Made by a program: the position numbers and the translations under genes
Shown here: piece after piece, positions 33,555-43,205 of the stretch
Layout of the letters: each line of letters starts with the position of its first letter
Numbering within the stretch: the first letter of the stretch is position 1
Notes under the pieces: model-generated
What the model was told of the DNA's origin: nothing
The model's input: the letters and a program-made list of their open reading frames with translations, nothing else
The model's database searches: none
Origin: Actinopolyspora biskrensis
GTDB taxonomy: Bacteria; Actinomycetota; Actinomycetes; Mycobacteriales; Pseudonocardiaceae
Assembly: GCF_013408175.1 (NCBI RefSeq)
Contig: NZ_JACBYW010000005.1
Coordinates: forward strand, 62,001-126,000
Direction: 5' to 3'
DNA: 64,000 nucleotides

Positions 33555-35030
33555 ATGACATCGACACGTTCGACTCCGGCTCCGGCCGAGGAACTCGAAA
33601 CCGTCCTCGACAACGCGAGGGCCGCCTCCGGAGAACTGGAGAGCGCTCGGCCGGGCGAGCTGGCCGGGCTGCTGCGCGGGGTGGCCGACGCGCTGGAAGG
33701 GGCCACCGAGGAACTCGTGCCGCTGGCTCAGCGGGAAAGCGGCCTGCCGGAGGGCAGGCTGCGTGGTGAGCTGGTCCGGACGACCTTCCAGCTGCGGCTG
33801 TTCGGCGACGTCGTCGAGGAGGGCTCCCACCTGGGGGCGACTCTCGACTCGCCCGCCTCGGACTGGCCGACGGGAGCCCGTCCCGACATGCGGCGCGTTT
33901 CCCTGCCGCTGGGTCCCGTTCTCGTGTTCGCCGCCAGCAACTTCCCCTTCGCCTTCAGCGTGGCCGGAGGCGACACCGCCTCGGCCCTGGCGGCGGGCTG
34001 TCCGGTCGTGGTCAAGGCACACCCGGGGCATCCGGAACTGTCCCGGCGCACCGCCGAGCTCGTGACCACCGCCCTGCGGGAGGCGGGCGCTCCGGAAGGA
34101 ACGTTCGCCCTCATCGAGGGGACGGAGTCCGGCCGAGCGGCGGTGCTCGACGGGCGGATCAAGGCAGGCGCCTTCACCGGCTCGAACAGCGGAGGACGGG
34201 CACTGTTCGACCTGGCCTGCTCCAGGGCCGATCCCATCCCCTTCTACGCCGAGATGGGCAGCGTGAACCCGGCGTTCGTCACCCCGGAGGCCGCCGAGCA
34301 GCGCGGGGGCGAGATAGCACGCGGTTACCTCGACTCCTACACGCTGGGTGTCGGCCAGTTCTGCACCAAACCGGGGTTGCTGTTCGTCCCCCAGCAGGCG
34401 CTGCGGGAGTTCGAGGAAACCCTGGTTCCCGAGGTGCGGCAGCGCAACGCGGCGCCGATGCTCAGCTCGGGGATCGAGAACGCCTTCCGCGAGAGCCTGA
34501 ACTCGCTGCGGGAGCACTCGGCCGTGCGGGAGCTGGTCACCGGTGGTCGTTCCGAGGAGGGCGTGACACCGACCCTGCTGAGCACGACGGCCGAAGAGCT
34601 GCTGGCCCACTCCGAGGAACTGATGGGGGAGTGCTTCGGCCCGGTTTCCCTGCTCGTGGGGTATTCGGACACCGACCAGCTGCTCGAGGCCGCCGCCGCC
34701 TTCTCCGGAGAGCTGACGGCCACCGTCCAGGGCGTGGAGGACGAGGACGTGGTCGAGTCGCTGTTCGGGGTCCTGCGCAGCAGGGCCGGGCGTCTGGTGT
34801 GGAACGGCTGGCCGACCGGGGTGAGCGTCAGCTACGCGATGCAGCACGGCGGTCCGTACCCGGCTACCACCGCTCCGACGCACACTTCGGTGGGCACGGC
34901 GGCCGTGGAGCGCTTCCTGCGTCCCGTCTCGTTCCAGAACGCCCCAGGGGCGGTGCTTCCGGAGGCGTTGCGCGACGACAACCCGCTCGGGATCCCGCGC
35001 CGGGTGGACGGGAAGCCGCACTCCGCGTGA
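33555..35030 (+). CDS. Aldehyde dehydrogenase (2,5-dioxovalerate / ketoglutarate-semialdehyde type)
   Basis: The 491-residue protein oxidises an aldehyde with NAD(P). VFAASNFPFAFSVAGGDTAS is the conserved stretch containing the catalytic asparagine and ends in the pattern of 2,5-dioxovalerate dehydrogenases. KAHPGHPELS, AFTGSNSGGRAL and YAEMGSVNPAFV carry the coenzyme region and the glutamate, and GVGQFCTKPGLLFVP carries the nucleophilic cysteine. A dehydratase plus this enzyme would convert a five- or six-carbon sugar acid to 2-oxoglutarate. ATG 33555 was taken; GGAGG lies 13 bases upstream, a little far. Confidence 0.9.
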   Translation: MTSTRSTPAPAEELETVLDNARAASGELESARPGELAGLLRGVADALEGATEELVPLAQRESGLPEGRLRGELVRTTFQLRLFGDVVEEGSHLGATLDSPASDWPTGARPDMRRVSLPLGPVLVFAASNFPFAFSVAGGDTASALAAGCPVVVKAHPGHPELSRRTAELVTTALREAGAPEGTFALIEGTESGRAAVLDGRIKAGAFTGSNSGGRALFDLACSRADPIPFYAEMGSVNPAFVTPEAAEQRGGEIARGYLDSYTLGVGQFCTKPGLLFVPQQALREFEETLVPEVRQRNAAPMLSSGIENAFRESLNSLREHSAVRELVTGGRSEEGVTPTLLSTTAEELLAHSEELMGECFGPVSLLVGYSDTDQLLEAAAAFSGELTATVQGVEDEDVVESLFGVLRSRAGRLVWNGWPTGVSVSYAMQHGGPYPATTAPTHTSVGTAAVERFLRPVSFQNAPGAVLPEALRDDNPLGIPRRVDGKPHSA

Positions 35031-35605
35031 CCGGTCCGTCCGGGTCGACGGATACGGACGCGATCACGTGTGCGCCGGGTACGCGCGGGCGTGCCCGGCG
35101 CTGCTCCGTGCATCCGGCTCCGCCCGGTGCCGCGCTCTGTTCCCCCGGAGTTTTTCCCGATCCCGGGCGGGATCCAAGCGGAATCCTGTGGTTCTTTTTA
35201 CGCATGGCGGCCGACGGTGGGCACACGGAACCGGGAAGCGGTGCGGAACCGGCTCGGCAGTCCCCGGTCGGGGGCGGGGGAGTCGCTGGGCGACGTGGCG
35301 ATCGTCCGGCGGTGGCGGTGCGGCGGATCGTGCCGGCAAGCGCCCGGCGGGAGCGTCCCTCCGCCGCGCCCACCCGGCGCTCCGCCACGCCGGGTGGGCA
35401 GCAGCGGCTCGATCAGGAGCCGTTCGGCATCGATGACATCGGACGGGTGCTCGCGGGGCAGCTCCGCTGAACCGGGCCGACCGGTGGAGCGGTCCGAACC
35501 GGACCGGTCCGCCGCCGCTCCCGGTCACGAGCCGGCACCGCGATCACCGGTGAAGACCTCTCCCGTCCCCGGGCCGGGGTTCGGACAGCCCTTCCGCGGT
35601 TCCGC
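35031..35605 (+). other. 575 bp region between aldehyde dehydrogenase and DUF4360 gene
   Basis: The region holds one doubtful short ORF (35204-35470, listed separately). A CGGAATCC/GGTTCTTTTT stretch about 35180-35200 is the only T-rich tract and might mark a promoter or a terminator tail. No other gene, repeat or RNA is seen. Confidence 0.3.
35204..35470 (+). CDS. Doubtful small hypothetical protein
   Basis: An ATG opens an 88-codon frame. The first two thirds are Gly/Ala/Arg-rich with no clear codon bias. The last 21 codons (RLDQEPFGIDDIGRVLAGQL) have the GC-rich third positions of real genes and look protein-like. There is no good ribosome site. It may be a small genuine protein, a remnant of a larger one, or chance. 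Confidence 0.3.
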   Translation: MAADGGHTEPGSGAEPARQSPVGGGGVAGRRGDRPAVAVRRIVPASARRERPSAAPTRRSATPGGQQRLDQEPFGIDDIGRVLAGQLR

Positions 35606-36238
35606 TCAGGATTCGCACTTCTTCCAGGAGAAGTGGTAGGTGGTCTCGATGTTTCCGTCGGTCGAGTCCATGGTCATGAAGCTGGTCTCGCCGGAGTCCG
35701 AGGTACCCGCGTCCACGCGCAGTTCGGTGTTGATGTTGAAGTTGCGCTGTACGCCGCAGGGCTTGTAGACGATGTCGGCGATCTCGGTCTCGTCGGTGAC
35801 CTGCCAGTTGTCGCTGTACTCCCCTTCGAACGTCTTGCTGGAGTGCGTTGTTTGGGAGTCGCCCTGGAAGTAGTAACCGGCTTTCTGGGTGCCGGTGGCC
35901 CCTTCCGCGAGATGGGCGAAACCGCGGTAGTCGGCCTGGGCGATCCCGTAGGTGAATCCCTGGGGGACGTGCACGACGAGGTTGAGCTGACAGTTGCGTC
36001 TGAATGCCGTTGGATCGGAGTCCGGTCCGACTTCGGCGAGGTAGTCGCTGTAGGTGACGGTGAAGGCCTTGTTGTCCGGGGAGACGGCCACTTCTGCCGT
36101 GCCCTCGGGGCATCCGGAACCGTTCACGGTGGCGACGTCGATGACTATTTCGTCCGCAGGGGGATTCTCGAACTCGCCCGCGGCGGGAGCGAATAGAGTC
36201 GACAGCGCCATTCCGGAGGCGATCATGTGCGTGAGCAT
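35606..36238 (-). CDS. Secreted DUF4360 protein
   Basis: The 210-residue protein has a short Sec signal peptide ending near APAAG. The mature part shows the DUF4360 pattern: ATVNGSGCPEGTAEVAVSPD at the start, NCQLNLVVHVPQGFTYGIAQ in the middle with YRGFAHL, then YYFQGD, CGVQRNFNINTELRV and a C-terminal WKKCES. Four cysteines could form two disulphides. The family occurs in actinobacteria and fungi and is presumed cell-surface or extracellular; its function is unknown. It is a single gene. Confidence 0.88.
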   Translation of the reverse strand: MLTHMIASGMALSTLFAPAAGEFENPPADEIVIDVATVNGSGCPEGTAEVAVSPDNKAFTVTYSDYLAEVGPDSDPTAFRRNCQLNLVVHVPQGFTYGIAQADYRGFAHLAEGATGTQKAGYYFQGDSQTTHSSKTFEGEYSDNWQVTDETEIADIVYKPCGVQRNFNINTELRVDAGTSDSGETSFMTMDSTDGNIETTYHFSWKKCES

Positions 36239-36689
36239 TTTTTCATCTCTCCGTTCTCGGAAAATTCCGCTTCTGTCCGCCTTCGTCGTGCGGATTTCTG
36301 GTCGCCTCGTTCGGGTGGGCGACCGGGTGTCATTGTATGGGAGCTTTTGCGGGGGTTACAGGTGCTTTCGGGTTAATCACGGTGGTGTGGCGGTGGCGCG
36401 GAAGTCGTTCTGATCCGATGGTCGGATGAATCGGAATTCCGGGAAATGTGTTTTCGGCGCGAAGGCCGAGCTGCGCTCTCCGGGGCGCACGGTTTTTCGG
36501 GTTCTTCCGCGATATGGGAACGCTTTCTCGCAGTTTCCCGGACGGTCGTTGTCGTGCTCCGCGCCGGTGGACGACGTTCGAGCCGTCCGCGACGGGATCC
36601 CGAACGGCTTCCGGGGAGCGGGTGCCGGGACCGGACCGGGGCGGCGGTGGGGATGGCCCACGACGAGGGCCCTGCGGCATCCTCTGGGC
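36239..36689. other. Divergent intergenic region between DUF4360 and ArfB-like genes
   Basis: This 451 bp region is AT-richer near 36240-36420, as expected for the DUF4360 promoter. ATCCGA-TGG-TCGGAT at 36413-36427 is a perfect inverted repeat and a possible operator. I see no gene or RNA. Confidence 0.35.
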
Positions 36690-37127
36690 GTGCCCGAAGA
36701 CCTGCGCGTGAACCGGCGAGTGACCATACCGGCCCCCGAGCTCGTGGAGCGCTTCTCCCGCTCCTCGGGGCCGGGGGGCCAGCACGTCAACACCACCGAG
36801 TCCCGCGTCGAGCTCTCCTTCGACCTGCGGGGGTCGCGGGCGCTGACGGAACAGCAGCGTGAGCACGCGATCTCCCGGCTCTCCGGGAGGCTTTCCGGGG
36901 GAGGGGTGCTCACCGTGGCCGCGGACCGGGAGCGAAGTCAGTTGGCCAACCGGAAGCAGGCCAGGCTCCGCCTCGCGGAGCTGCTGGCCGAGGCGCTGCG
37001 TCCCACCCCGCAGCCCCGGCGGCGCTCCGGCCCGAGCGCCGGAGCCAAGCGCAGGCGTCTGGAGGACAAGAGGCACCGCTCGAAGGTCAAGCGGACCAGG
37101 GGCAAGGGCCCTCCGGAACGGGAGTGA
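36690..37127 (+). CDS. arfB: ArfB-like alternative release factor (GGQ domain protein)
   Basis: The 145-residue protein has the RF-1 catalytic domain alone: SSGPGGQHVNTTESRVELSF includes the GGQ that triggers peptidyl-tRNA hydrolysis. The C-terminus is a basic tail, RRRLEDKRHRSKVKRTRGKG, which in ArfB/YaeJ inserts in the empty mRNA channel of stalled ribosomes. It rescues ribosomes lacking a stop codon. The start is a GTG; length is normal for the family. Confidence 0.92.
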   Translation: MPEDLRVNRRVTIPAPELVERFSRSSGPGGQHVNTTESRVELSFDLRGSRALTEQQREHAISRLSGRLSGGGVLTVAADRERSQLANRKQARLRLAELLAEALRPTPQPRRRSGPSAGAKRRRLEDKRHRSKVKRTRGKGPPERE

Positions 37128-37366
37128 GATCGAGGGTTCGGCGGCTCGGGGCGCTCGGGTGGAGCTCCTGTGCTGGTGGTGCCGGGGAGGGGGTTCGGCA
37201 TCTCCGCTGCGAGGCCCCTCGGGCCCGGTAGCCGTGCACCCGGAGCGGGACCGGATATCTTGGTGGCGTGGCCGGTGGGACCTCGCTGTCCCGCTTCGCG
37301 GGGTGGCTCCGCCGAGCGAACCCGCACGAACCATTCGAGGACGATTCCCGATGGGAGGGGACGCGG

Positions 37367-38284
37367 ATGACGACGGCGTGGGTTCTTCCGGGCGGATCGA
37401 CCTTCGGGGCCGTTCAGGCCGGTCTGGTCAGCGCGCTGTTCGACGCGGGGCACGGTCCGGACATGCTGGTGGGCACTTCGGCGGGGGCGTTGAACTCGGC
37501 CTGGCTGGCCGGTGACCCGACTCCGCACGGTGCCGAGAAGCTGCGCGACGTGTGGGCGACCATGCGCCGTCGCGATGTCTTCCCGGTCGAACCGACGCGG
37601 ATGCTGGCGGGCAAGCTCGGCCTGTCGAACCACGTGATGAGCAACCGGGGGCTGGCAGGCTGGCTGCACCGCACGCTGCCGTTCCGCAGGTTGGAGGAGG
37701 CGGAACTGCCCCTGACGGTCACCGCGACCGATCTGGACGCCGGTGAGGCGGTGTTCTTCCGGAGCGGCCCGGCCCTGCCCGCTCTCGTCGCCTCGTGCTC
37801 CATCCCCGGGGTTTTCCCGCCGGTCGAGATGGACGGCCGCCGGTACGCGGACGGCGGCCCCGCCGCTTTCATGCCCATAAGCCGCGCCGTGGAGCAGGGA
37901 GCCGACCGGGTTTACGTGCTGCCGTGCGGTGGTACGTGGCCGCTGGAGTCCGGCGCGGGCGGTTTCGAGCGCCTTCCCGAGCGCAAGGGGTCGAGCAACT
38001 CGATCCCTGCGATCAACGGTGCCGCGCTGAGCGCCGCGATGTACGCGGCGTCCAGACTGGACATGCAGCTCAACGCGTCCCGGTGCGAGCTGTACGTGCT
38101 GCCCTCTCCGAAGGTCGACCGGCTTTCCCCGTACTCCTTCCGGCACTCGACCGCGCTGATCCGGTGGGCCTGGAACGCCGCTGCCTCCTGGTTGCCCACG
38201 GCACTGCCGGTTCCTGCCGAGCCGGTCGACGTGGCCGGGGCGCCGCTCACCTCGCGCGGGTCGGTCGAAGCGGCGGACGTCTGA
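37367..38284 (+). CDS. Patatin-like phospholipase
   Basis: The 305-residue protein has the patatin oxyanion loop GGSTFGAVQAGL, the nucleophile motif GTSAG (LVGTSAGALNSAWL) and the catalytic aspartate in YADGGP, so the Ser-Asp dyad is present. It hydrolyses acyl esters of lipids in the cytoplasm or at the membrane. ATG 37367 has GGGAGGGG upstream, preferred to an earlier in-frame start. It precedes the urease operon but is probably separate. Confidence 0.9.
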   Translation: MTTAWVLPGGSTFGAVQAGLVSALFDAGHGPDMLVGTSAGALNSAWLAGDPTPHGAEKLRDVWATMRRRDVFPVEPTRMLAGKLGLSNHVMSNRGLAGWLHRTLPFRRLEEAELPLTVTATDLDAGEAVFFRSGPALPALVASCSIPGVFPPVEMDGRRYADGGPAAFMPISRAVEQGADRVYVLPCGGTWPLESGAGGFERLPERKGSSNSIPAINGAALSAAMYAASRLDMQLNASRCELYVLPSPKVDRLSPYSFRHSTALIRWAWNAAASWLPTALPVPAEPVDVAGAPLTSRGSVEAADV

Positions 38285-38314
38285 GCGCGCGCTCCGGACG
38301 TTTCGGGCGGTTTT

Positions 38315-38330
38315 GTTTCGTTGCGGTGAA
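38315..38330 (-). promoter_or_regulatory. Possible GlnR box upstream of urease
   Basis: On the minus strand the sequence is TTCAC-N6-GAAAC, fitting the actinobacterial GlnR half-site pattern (GTnAC-N6-GAAAC) except the first base. It lies 52-67 bp upstream of ureA, where nitrogen control is expected. It is a single site, so the assignment is tentative. Confidence 0.4.
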
Positions 38331-38381
38331 GTTCGTGTTTTGAGTGGTGCCGAAACTCGTTCGCGATGCTAAAAACGTCTC

Positions 38382-38684
38382 ATGCACCTGGCACCTCAGG
38401 AGCGGGACAAGCTGCTCGTCTACGTCGCCGCGCAGCTCGCGCGCAGTCGTCTGGAGCGCGGGCTGCGGATGAACCACCCGGAGGCGATCGCTCTGATCAC
38501 CGATCACGTGGTCGAAGGGGCCCGCGAGGGCCGCAGCGTCTCCGAACTGATGTCCAGCGGTCGTCACGTGTTGACGCGTGACCAGGTCATGGACGGTGTC
38601 CCCGAGATGATCGACGACGTTCAGGTCGAGGCGACCTTCCCGGACGGGACCAAGCTCGTCACCGTGCACTCGCCGATCCAGTAG
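38382..38684 (+). CDS. ureA: Urease gamma subunit
   Basis: The 100-residue protein is the complete UreA subunit of the (UreABC)3 nickel enzyme that hydrolyses urea to ammonia and carbamate. It has [20 protein letters not shown] at the start, [14 protein letters not shown], and [19 protein letters not shown] at the end, all highly conserved. It opens the ureABCFGD operon. Confidence 0.95.
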   Translation: MHLAPQERDKLLVYVAAQLARSRLERGLRMNHPEAIALITDHVVEGAREGRSVSELMSSGRHVLTRDQVMDGVPEMIDDVQVEATFPDGTKLVTVHSPIQ

Positions 38685-38692
38685 GAGCTTCA

Positions 38693-39043
38693 GTGTACCC
38701 AGGACAGATCCTCCCGGGAGCGGACCGCGTTCCGTTGAACCCCGGACGCGAACGGGTTCGGCTGGTCGTGCTCAACGAGGCCGACCGGCCGGTGCAGGTC
38801 GGCTCGCACTACCACTTCGCCGCGGTCAATCCCGGCCTGCGGTTCGACAGGCGAGCCGCCTGGGGGCTCCGGTTGGACGTGCCGGCCGGAACGGCCGTGC
38901 GCTTCGAGCCCGGCGTCGAGCACGAGGTGCGGCTGGTCCCGATAGGGGGCAGGCGCCACGTTCCGGGGCTGCGCGGCGAGAGCGCGGGCGAGCTCGACCG
39001 CGTGAGCTGCTCCGAACCCACCGGGGAGGAGCGCGAGCGGTGA
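38693..39043 (+). CDS. ureB: Urease beta subunit
   Basis: The 116-residue protein is UreB, beginning [20 protein letters not shown] (residues 2-21) with the family core [18 protein letters not shown] and [20 protein letters not shown]. It starts at a GTG eight bases after ureA and its stop overlaps the ureC GTG. Confidence 0.95.
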   Translation: MYPGQILPGADRVPLNPGRERVRLVVLNEADRPVQVGSHYHFAAVNPGLRFDRRAAWGLRLDVPAGTAVRFEPGVEHEVRLVPIGGRRHVPGLRGESAGELDRVSCSEPTGEERER

Positions 39044-40779
39044 GCGGCGAAACCGAGGAACCGGGGATAACCCGCGAACGCTACGTCGAACTGTTCGGGC
39101 CGACCACGGGGGACCGGATCCGCCTCGCGGACACCGGCCTGCTGCTGGAAGTGACCGAGGACCGCTGCCGGGGGAGCGGCGGTTCGGGCGAGGAGGCCGT
39201 GTTCGGCGGCGGCAAGGTCGTCCGCGAGTCGATGGGCCAGTCGGTGGCCACGCGCGCCGAGGGAGCGCCCGACACGGTCATAACCGGGGCCGTGGTCCTG
39301 GACCACTGGGGAGTGGTCAAGGCGGACGTGGCGCTGCGGGACGGCAGGATCACCGGAATAGGGAAGTCCGGCAATCCGGACACCGCCGACGGGGTGGACC
39401 CCGGAATGGTGATCGGGCCGTCCACCGAGATAATCGCCGGGAACGGGAAGATCCTCACCGCGGGCGGCATCGACTGCCACGTGCACTTCATCTGCCCCCA
39501 GGAGGTCGAGACCGCGCTGGCGTCCGGGGTCACCACCCTGATCGGCGGAGGGACCGGTCCGGCCGAGGGGTCCAAGGCCACCACCGTCACCCCCGGGGAG
39601 TGGAACCTCGCGCGGATGCTGCTCGCCGTGGACGACTCGCCGGTGAACATCCTGCTGCTGGGCAAGGGCAACACCGCGGCGGAGGAGCCGCTCCGGGAAC
39701 AGCTCCGCTCCGGGGCGGGTGGGCTCAAGCTGCACGAGGACTGGGGCTGCACCCCCGCCGCCATCGACACGGCCCTGCGCGTGTCCGAGAGCAGCGGCGT
39801 CCAGGTCGCCATCCACACCGACACCCTCAACGAGGCCGGCTTCCTCGAGTCCACCCTGGAGGCCGTGGGGAACCGCTCCCTCAACGCCTACCACGCGGAG
39901 GGGGCAGGCGGCGGGCACGCCCCGGACGTGATCAGGGTCGCCGGCCACGCCAACGTCCTGCCCTCCTCGACCAACCCCACGCGGCCGTACACGGTCAACA
40001 CCATCGACGAGCACCTGGACATGCTGATGGTGTGCCATCACCTGAACCCCTCGGTCCCCGAGGACCTGGCCTTCGCCGAGAGCCGCATCCGGCCGACCAC
40101 GATCGCCGCCGAGGACGTGCTGCACGACATCGGCGCCATCTCGATGATCGGTTCCGACGCCCAGGCCATGGGGCGTATCGGGGAGGTCGTGACGCGCACC
40201 TGGCAGACGGCGCACGCCATGAAGGCGAGCAGGGGCTCCCTGCCGGGTGACGGACGGGCGGACAACCTGCGGGCCAGGCGCTACGTGGCCAAGTACACGA
40301 TCAACCCGGCGGTGGCGCACGGCATCCACGGGTCGGTCGGGTCGGTCGAGGTCGGGAAACTGGCCGATCTCGTGCTCTGGGAACCGAAGTTCTTCGGCGT
40401 CCGGCCGCACGCGGTGCTCAAGGGCGGTTTCGCGGTGCGTGCCGCGATGGGGGACGCGAACGCGTCCATCCCGACACCGCAGCCGGTGCTCTCCCGCCCG
40501 ATGTTCGGCGCGACGGGGCGGGCAGCGGCTGCCGGTTCGGTCTCGTTCGTGGCCCCCGAGGCGTTGGAAGCCGGGCTGGTCGAACGGCTGGAGCCGAACA
40601 GCGAACCGGTGGCGGTGGCCGACACCAGGTCGGTGACCAAGGCGGACATGCGGCTCAACGACGCGACCCCGGACATCGCGGTGGACCCGGACAGCTTCGC
40701 GGTGCGCGTGGACGGCGAGCTGATCGACTCCGAACCGGTGGCCGAGGTGCCCATGGCACAGCGCTACTTCCTGTTCTGA
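39040..40779 (+). CDS. ureC: Urease alpha (catalytic) subunit
   Basis: The 579-residue catalytic subunit retains the nickel-site residues: the HVHF histidines after GGIDC, the lysine to be carbamylated in [10 protein letters not shown] (about residue 229), the following histidines, the flap histidine region [20 protein letters not shown], and the aspartate in [10 protein letters not shown]. Residues about 44-52 (CRGSGGSGE) form a slightly longer loop than usual. GTG 39040 overlaps the ureB stop and has GGGGAGGA upstream. Confidence 0.96.
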   Translation: MSGETEEPGITRERYVELFGPTTGDRIRLADTGLLLEVTEDRCRGSGGSGEEAVFGGGKVVRESMGQSVATRAEGAPDTVITGAVVLDHWGVVKADVALRDGRITGIGKSGNPDTADGVDPGMVIGPSTEIIAGNGKILTAGGIDCHVHFICPQEVETALASGVTTLIGGGTGPAEGSKATTVTPGEWNLARMLLAVDDSPVNILLLGKGNTAAEEPLREQLRSGAGGLKLHEDWGCTPAAIDTALRVSESSGVQVAIHTDTLNEAGFLESTLEAVGNRSLNAYHAEGAGGGHAPDVIRVAGHANVLPSSTNPTRPYTVNTIDEHLDMLMVCHHLNPSVPEDLAFAESRIRPTTIAAEDVLHDIGAISMIGSDAQAMGRIGEVVTRTWQTAHAMKASRGSLPGDGRADNLRARRYVAKYTINPAVAHGIHGSVGSVEVGKLADLVLWEPKFFGVRPHAVLKGGFAVRAAMGDANASIPTPQPVLSRPMFGATGRAAAAGSVSFVAPEALEAGLVERLEPNSEPVAVADTRSVTKADMRLNDATPDIAVDPDSFAVRVDGELIDSEPVAEVPMAQRYFLF

Positions 40780-40794
40780 GCGGGGGCGGTCGCG

Positions 40795-41532
40795 ATGGAC
40801 GAGGAAGCGAGGGTGCCGGAACCGGCCGGGGCGGAGCCGGGCGGATCGCTCTCCGTGCTCGCCCTGGCCGATGCCCGCCTGCCCGGAGGTGGGCACGCGC
40901 ATTCGGGAGGTCTGGAGGAGGCCGTGCACCGCGGAGTGGTCGGGAACGCCGATCAGCTGCGGGAGTTCCTGCGCGGCAGGCTGCACGGCGCGGGGAGCCA
41001 GGCGGCCGCGTTCGCGGCCGCGGCGGCGCACGCGGGTGAGCGTGGAGCGGGGAAGGACTACTGGTCGCGCTGGGACTACGAGCTCGACGCCCGCACCCCG
41101 TCGCCCGCCCAGCGCGCGGCCTCGCGCGCCCAGGGGCGCGGTACCGCGCGGGCGGGGCGCGCGGCATGGCCCTGCGCGGCCCTGGAGGAACTCCTCGCGG
41201 CCACCGGCAGCCCGCATCACCCGGCGGTGGTGGGGGTGCTGATCGGTGCTCGTTCGCTCGGCACCCCGAAGGACGCCGCCGCCGTGGTGGCCTACCTGGC
41301 CGTGAGCGGCCCGGCCTCGGCGGCGGTGCGGCTGCTCGGTCTGGACCCGTTCGCGGCCAACGCGGCTGTGGCCGCTTTCGAACGGGACACCGAGCGAATC
41401 GCGCGGCGAGCCGCGTCCACGGCCGGTTCGCGGCCGGAGGACCTCCCGGCCGCGGGAGCACCGGCCCTGGACCTGCTCGCCCAGGCACACCAGCGACATC
41501 ACGAGGAAGAGGTGCGACTCTTTGCGAGCTGA
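40795..41532 (+). CDS. ureF: Urease accessory protein UreF
   Basis: The 245-residue helical protein binds UreD and UreG in the activation complex. [20 protein letters not shown] near the N-terminus is the family motif. The sequence is alanine- and arginine-rich. Its end overlaps the ureG start. The gene follows ureC after 15 bp; no ureE is present. Confidence 0.88.
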   Translation: MDEEARVPEPAGAEPGGSLSVLALADARLPGGGHAHSGGLEEAVHRGVVGNADQLREFLRGRLHGAGSQAAAFAAAAAHAGERGAGKDYWSRWDYELDARTPSPAQRAASRAQGRGTARAGRAAWPCAALEELLAATGSPHHPAVVGVLIGARSLGTPKDAAAVVAYLAVSGPASAAVRLLGLDPFAANAAVAAFERDTERIARRAASTAGSRPEDLPAAGAPALDLLAQAHQRHHEEEVRLFAS

Positions 41533-42256
41533 ACACCCGCACGAGCACCACGAGCACGAACACCGGCACTCCGTCGACTTCGACCCGACGGCCGCGGGAC
41601 CGGACCCGTTCACTTCCGGGGGAGTGGCGGACCGTCCGATGCGCATCGGTGTGGGCGGACCGGTCGGCAGCGGCAAGACCGCGCTGACGGCCGCGCTGTG
41701 CCGCACGCTCGGAAGCGAGCTGGAACTGGCCGTGGTCACCAACGACATCTACACCACCGAGGACGCCGACTTCCTCCGGAGGGAGGGCGTGCTGGACGGG
41801 AGCAGGGTGGAGGCGGTGCAGACGGGGGCCTGCCCGCACACCGCGATCAGGGACGACATCACCGCGAACCTCGACGCGGTCGAGCGGCTCCAGCACGAGC
41901 ACTCCGCTCTGGACCTGATCCTGGTGGAAAGCGGTGGGGACAACCTCACCGCCGTGTTCAGCAGGGGGCTGGCCGACGTCCAGATCTTCGTCGTCGACGT
42001 CGCGGGCGGGGACAAGGTCCCCCGCAAGGGTGGGCCCGGGGTGACCACCGCGGACCTGCTGGTGATCAACAAGGTGGATCTGGCCGAGCGGGTCGGCGCG
42101 GACATGGCCGTGATGCGCTCCGACGCGCGGCGGATGCGCGGTGAGCTGGCGGTGATCACCCAGTCCCTGACGGACGACCCCACCGCCGCGCGGACGGCCG
42201 CCTGGGTGCGGGAGCGGGTCTCCGCGTGGTCGCCGGCGGAACCGGACGGGAAGTGA
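41522..42256 (+). CDS. ureG: Urease accessory GTPase UreG
   Basis: The 244-residue GTPase drives nickel delivery. The P-loop is [11 protein letters not shown] (about residue 47). The Cys-Pro-His nickel motif is in [12 protein letters not shown], with [12 protein letters not shown] and VINKVDLAE as the other GTPase motifs. The N-terminus [13 protein letters not shown] is histidine-rich, probably storing or carrying nickel and making up for the missing UreE. TTG at 41522 overlaps ureF. Confidence 0.95.
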   Translation: MRAEHPHEHHEHEHRHSVDFDPTAAGPDPFTSGGVADRPMRIGVGGPVGSGKTALTAALCRTLGSELELAVVTNDIYTTEDADFLRREGVLDGSRVEAVQTGACPHTAIRDDITANLDAVERLQHEHSALDLILVESGGDNLTAVFSRGLADVQIFVVDVAGGDKVPRKGGPGVTTADLLVINKVDLAERVGADMAVMRSDARRMRGELAVITQSLTDDPTAARTAAWVRERVSAWSPAEPDGK

Positions 42257-43011
42257 GGTCGCGGGCCCGGCTGGTCGTCGAGCGGGACGAGCGGGGGGAT
42301 TCGGTGGTGCGCGAGCTCCGTTCGCAAGCGCCGTTGACCCTCGTCCCGCGCCGCCCGAGGACCGGAACGAGTCGGCAGGCCGTGGTTCACCTGGTGGGTT
42401 CGGCGAGCTCGCCGCTGGGGGGCGATGACCTCGCGCTGCACGTGAGCGTCGCCCCGGGGGCCCGGTTGTCGCTGCGCGGCATCGCCGCGGCTCTCGCCCT
42501 GCCCGGCCACGGCCCCGGCGCCAGCCGCGGTTCCATCCGGATCGAGGTGGCCGACGGCGGGATCGTCGAATACCTCCCCGAACCCACCGTGGTGACCGAG
42601 CGGGCCGATCACCGTGCCGAACTGTCCGTTCGGCTGGAAGAGCACGCCCGGGTCCGTTGCCGCGAGACCCTCGTCCTCGGCAGGAGCGGCGAGCCGCCCG
42701 GGAGGCTGCGCACCGATCTCGAGCTGGAGCGCGGTGGGCGGCGGTTGCTGCGCAACGGTCTCGACATCGGTGATCCGTCACTCGGTGCCAGCCACGGGTA
42801 CCTCGGCGGAGCGCGGGTGCTGGCCACCGAATCCGTGGTGTGGGACCGCGATCCGGAAGCGCCCGTCTCGGCGCGGGAGTGGACGTTGATGCCACTGGCG
42901 GCCGGCGGGTCGCTGATCACCGTGCTCGCCGGGGACACGATCACGGCTGGGCGTTGCCTGGAACGCGCTCGTGCCGCGCATCCGGCCGGAGCCGAGTTCT
43001 CCGAGCAGTGA
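42253..43011 (+). CDS. ureD: Urease accessory protein UreD/UreH
   Basis: The 252-residue protein scaffolds UreF and UreG on the apoenzyme. Core segments are [17 protein letters not shown] (seen here as [20 protein letters not shown]) and [19 protein letters not shown] 42253 overlaps the ureG stop (GTGA) with GGACGGGAA upstream, which favours it over an earlier GTG. It ends the urease operon. Confidence 0.9.
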   Translation: MRSRARLVVERDERGDSVVRELRSQAPLTLVPRRPRTGTSRQAVVHLVGSASSPLGGDDLALHVSVAPGARLSLRGIAAALALPGHGPGASRGSIRIEVADGGIVEYLPEPTVVTERADHRAELSVRLEEHARVRCRETLVLGRSGEPPGRLRTDLELERGGRRLLRNGLDIGDPSLGASHGYLGGARVLATESVVWDRDPEAPVSAREWTLMPLAAGGSLITVLAGDTITAGRCLERARAAHPAGAEFSEQ

Positions 43012-43154
43012 TTCCGTTCCCGCGGGACGCCGCGGGGAATCCGCTCTCGGGTCCCGGTTCCGGAGGGGACGCGGGCGCGTGGTGCCGGTGCTCCGTACGG
43101 AGTCATGGGAATGGTTCCGTGGCCGGTTGGGGTGCTCGGGCGGGGACCATACGC

Positions 43155-43180
43155 TGAAAATGAGTTTTATTCATTTTTGA
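43155..43180 (+). promoter_or_regulatory. AT-rich inverted repeat, metal-regulator-like operator
   Basis: AAAATGA-N7-TCATTTT, within TGAAAATGA to TCATTTTTGA, stands out in GC-rich DNA. It resembles Fur/Zur-family boxes of actinobacteria. It lies 26 bases upstream of the secreted phosphatase/nuclease start and overlaps its probable promoter. Confidence 0.5.
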
Positions 43181-43205
43181 TGGCCCTCTTTCCGGAGTGA
43201 TCGGC

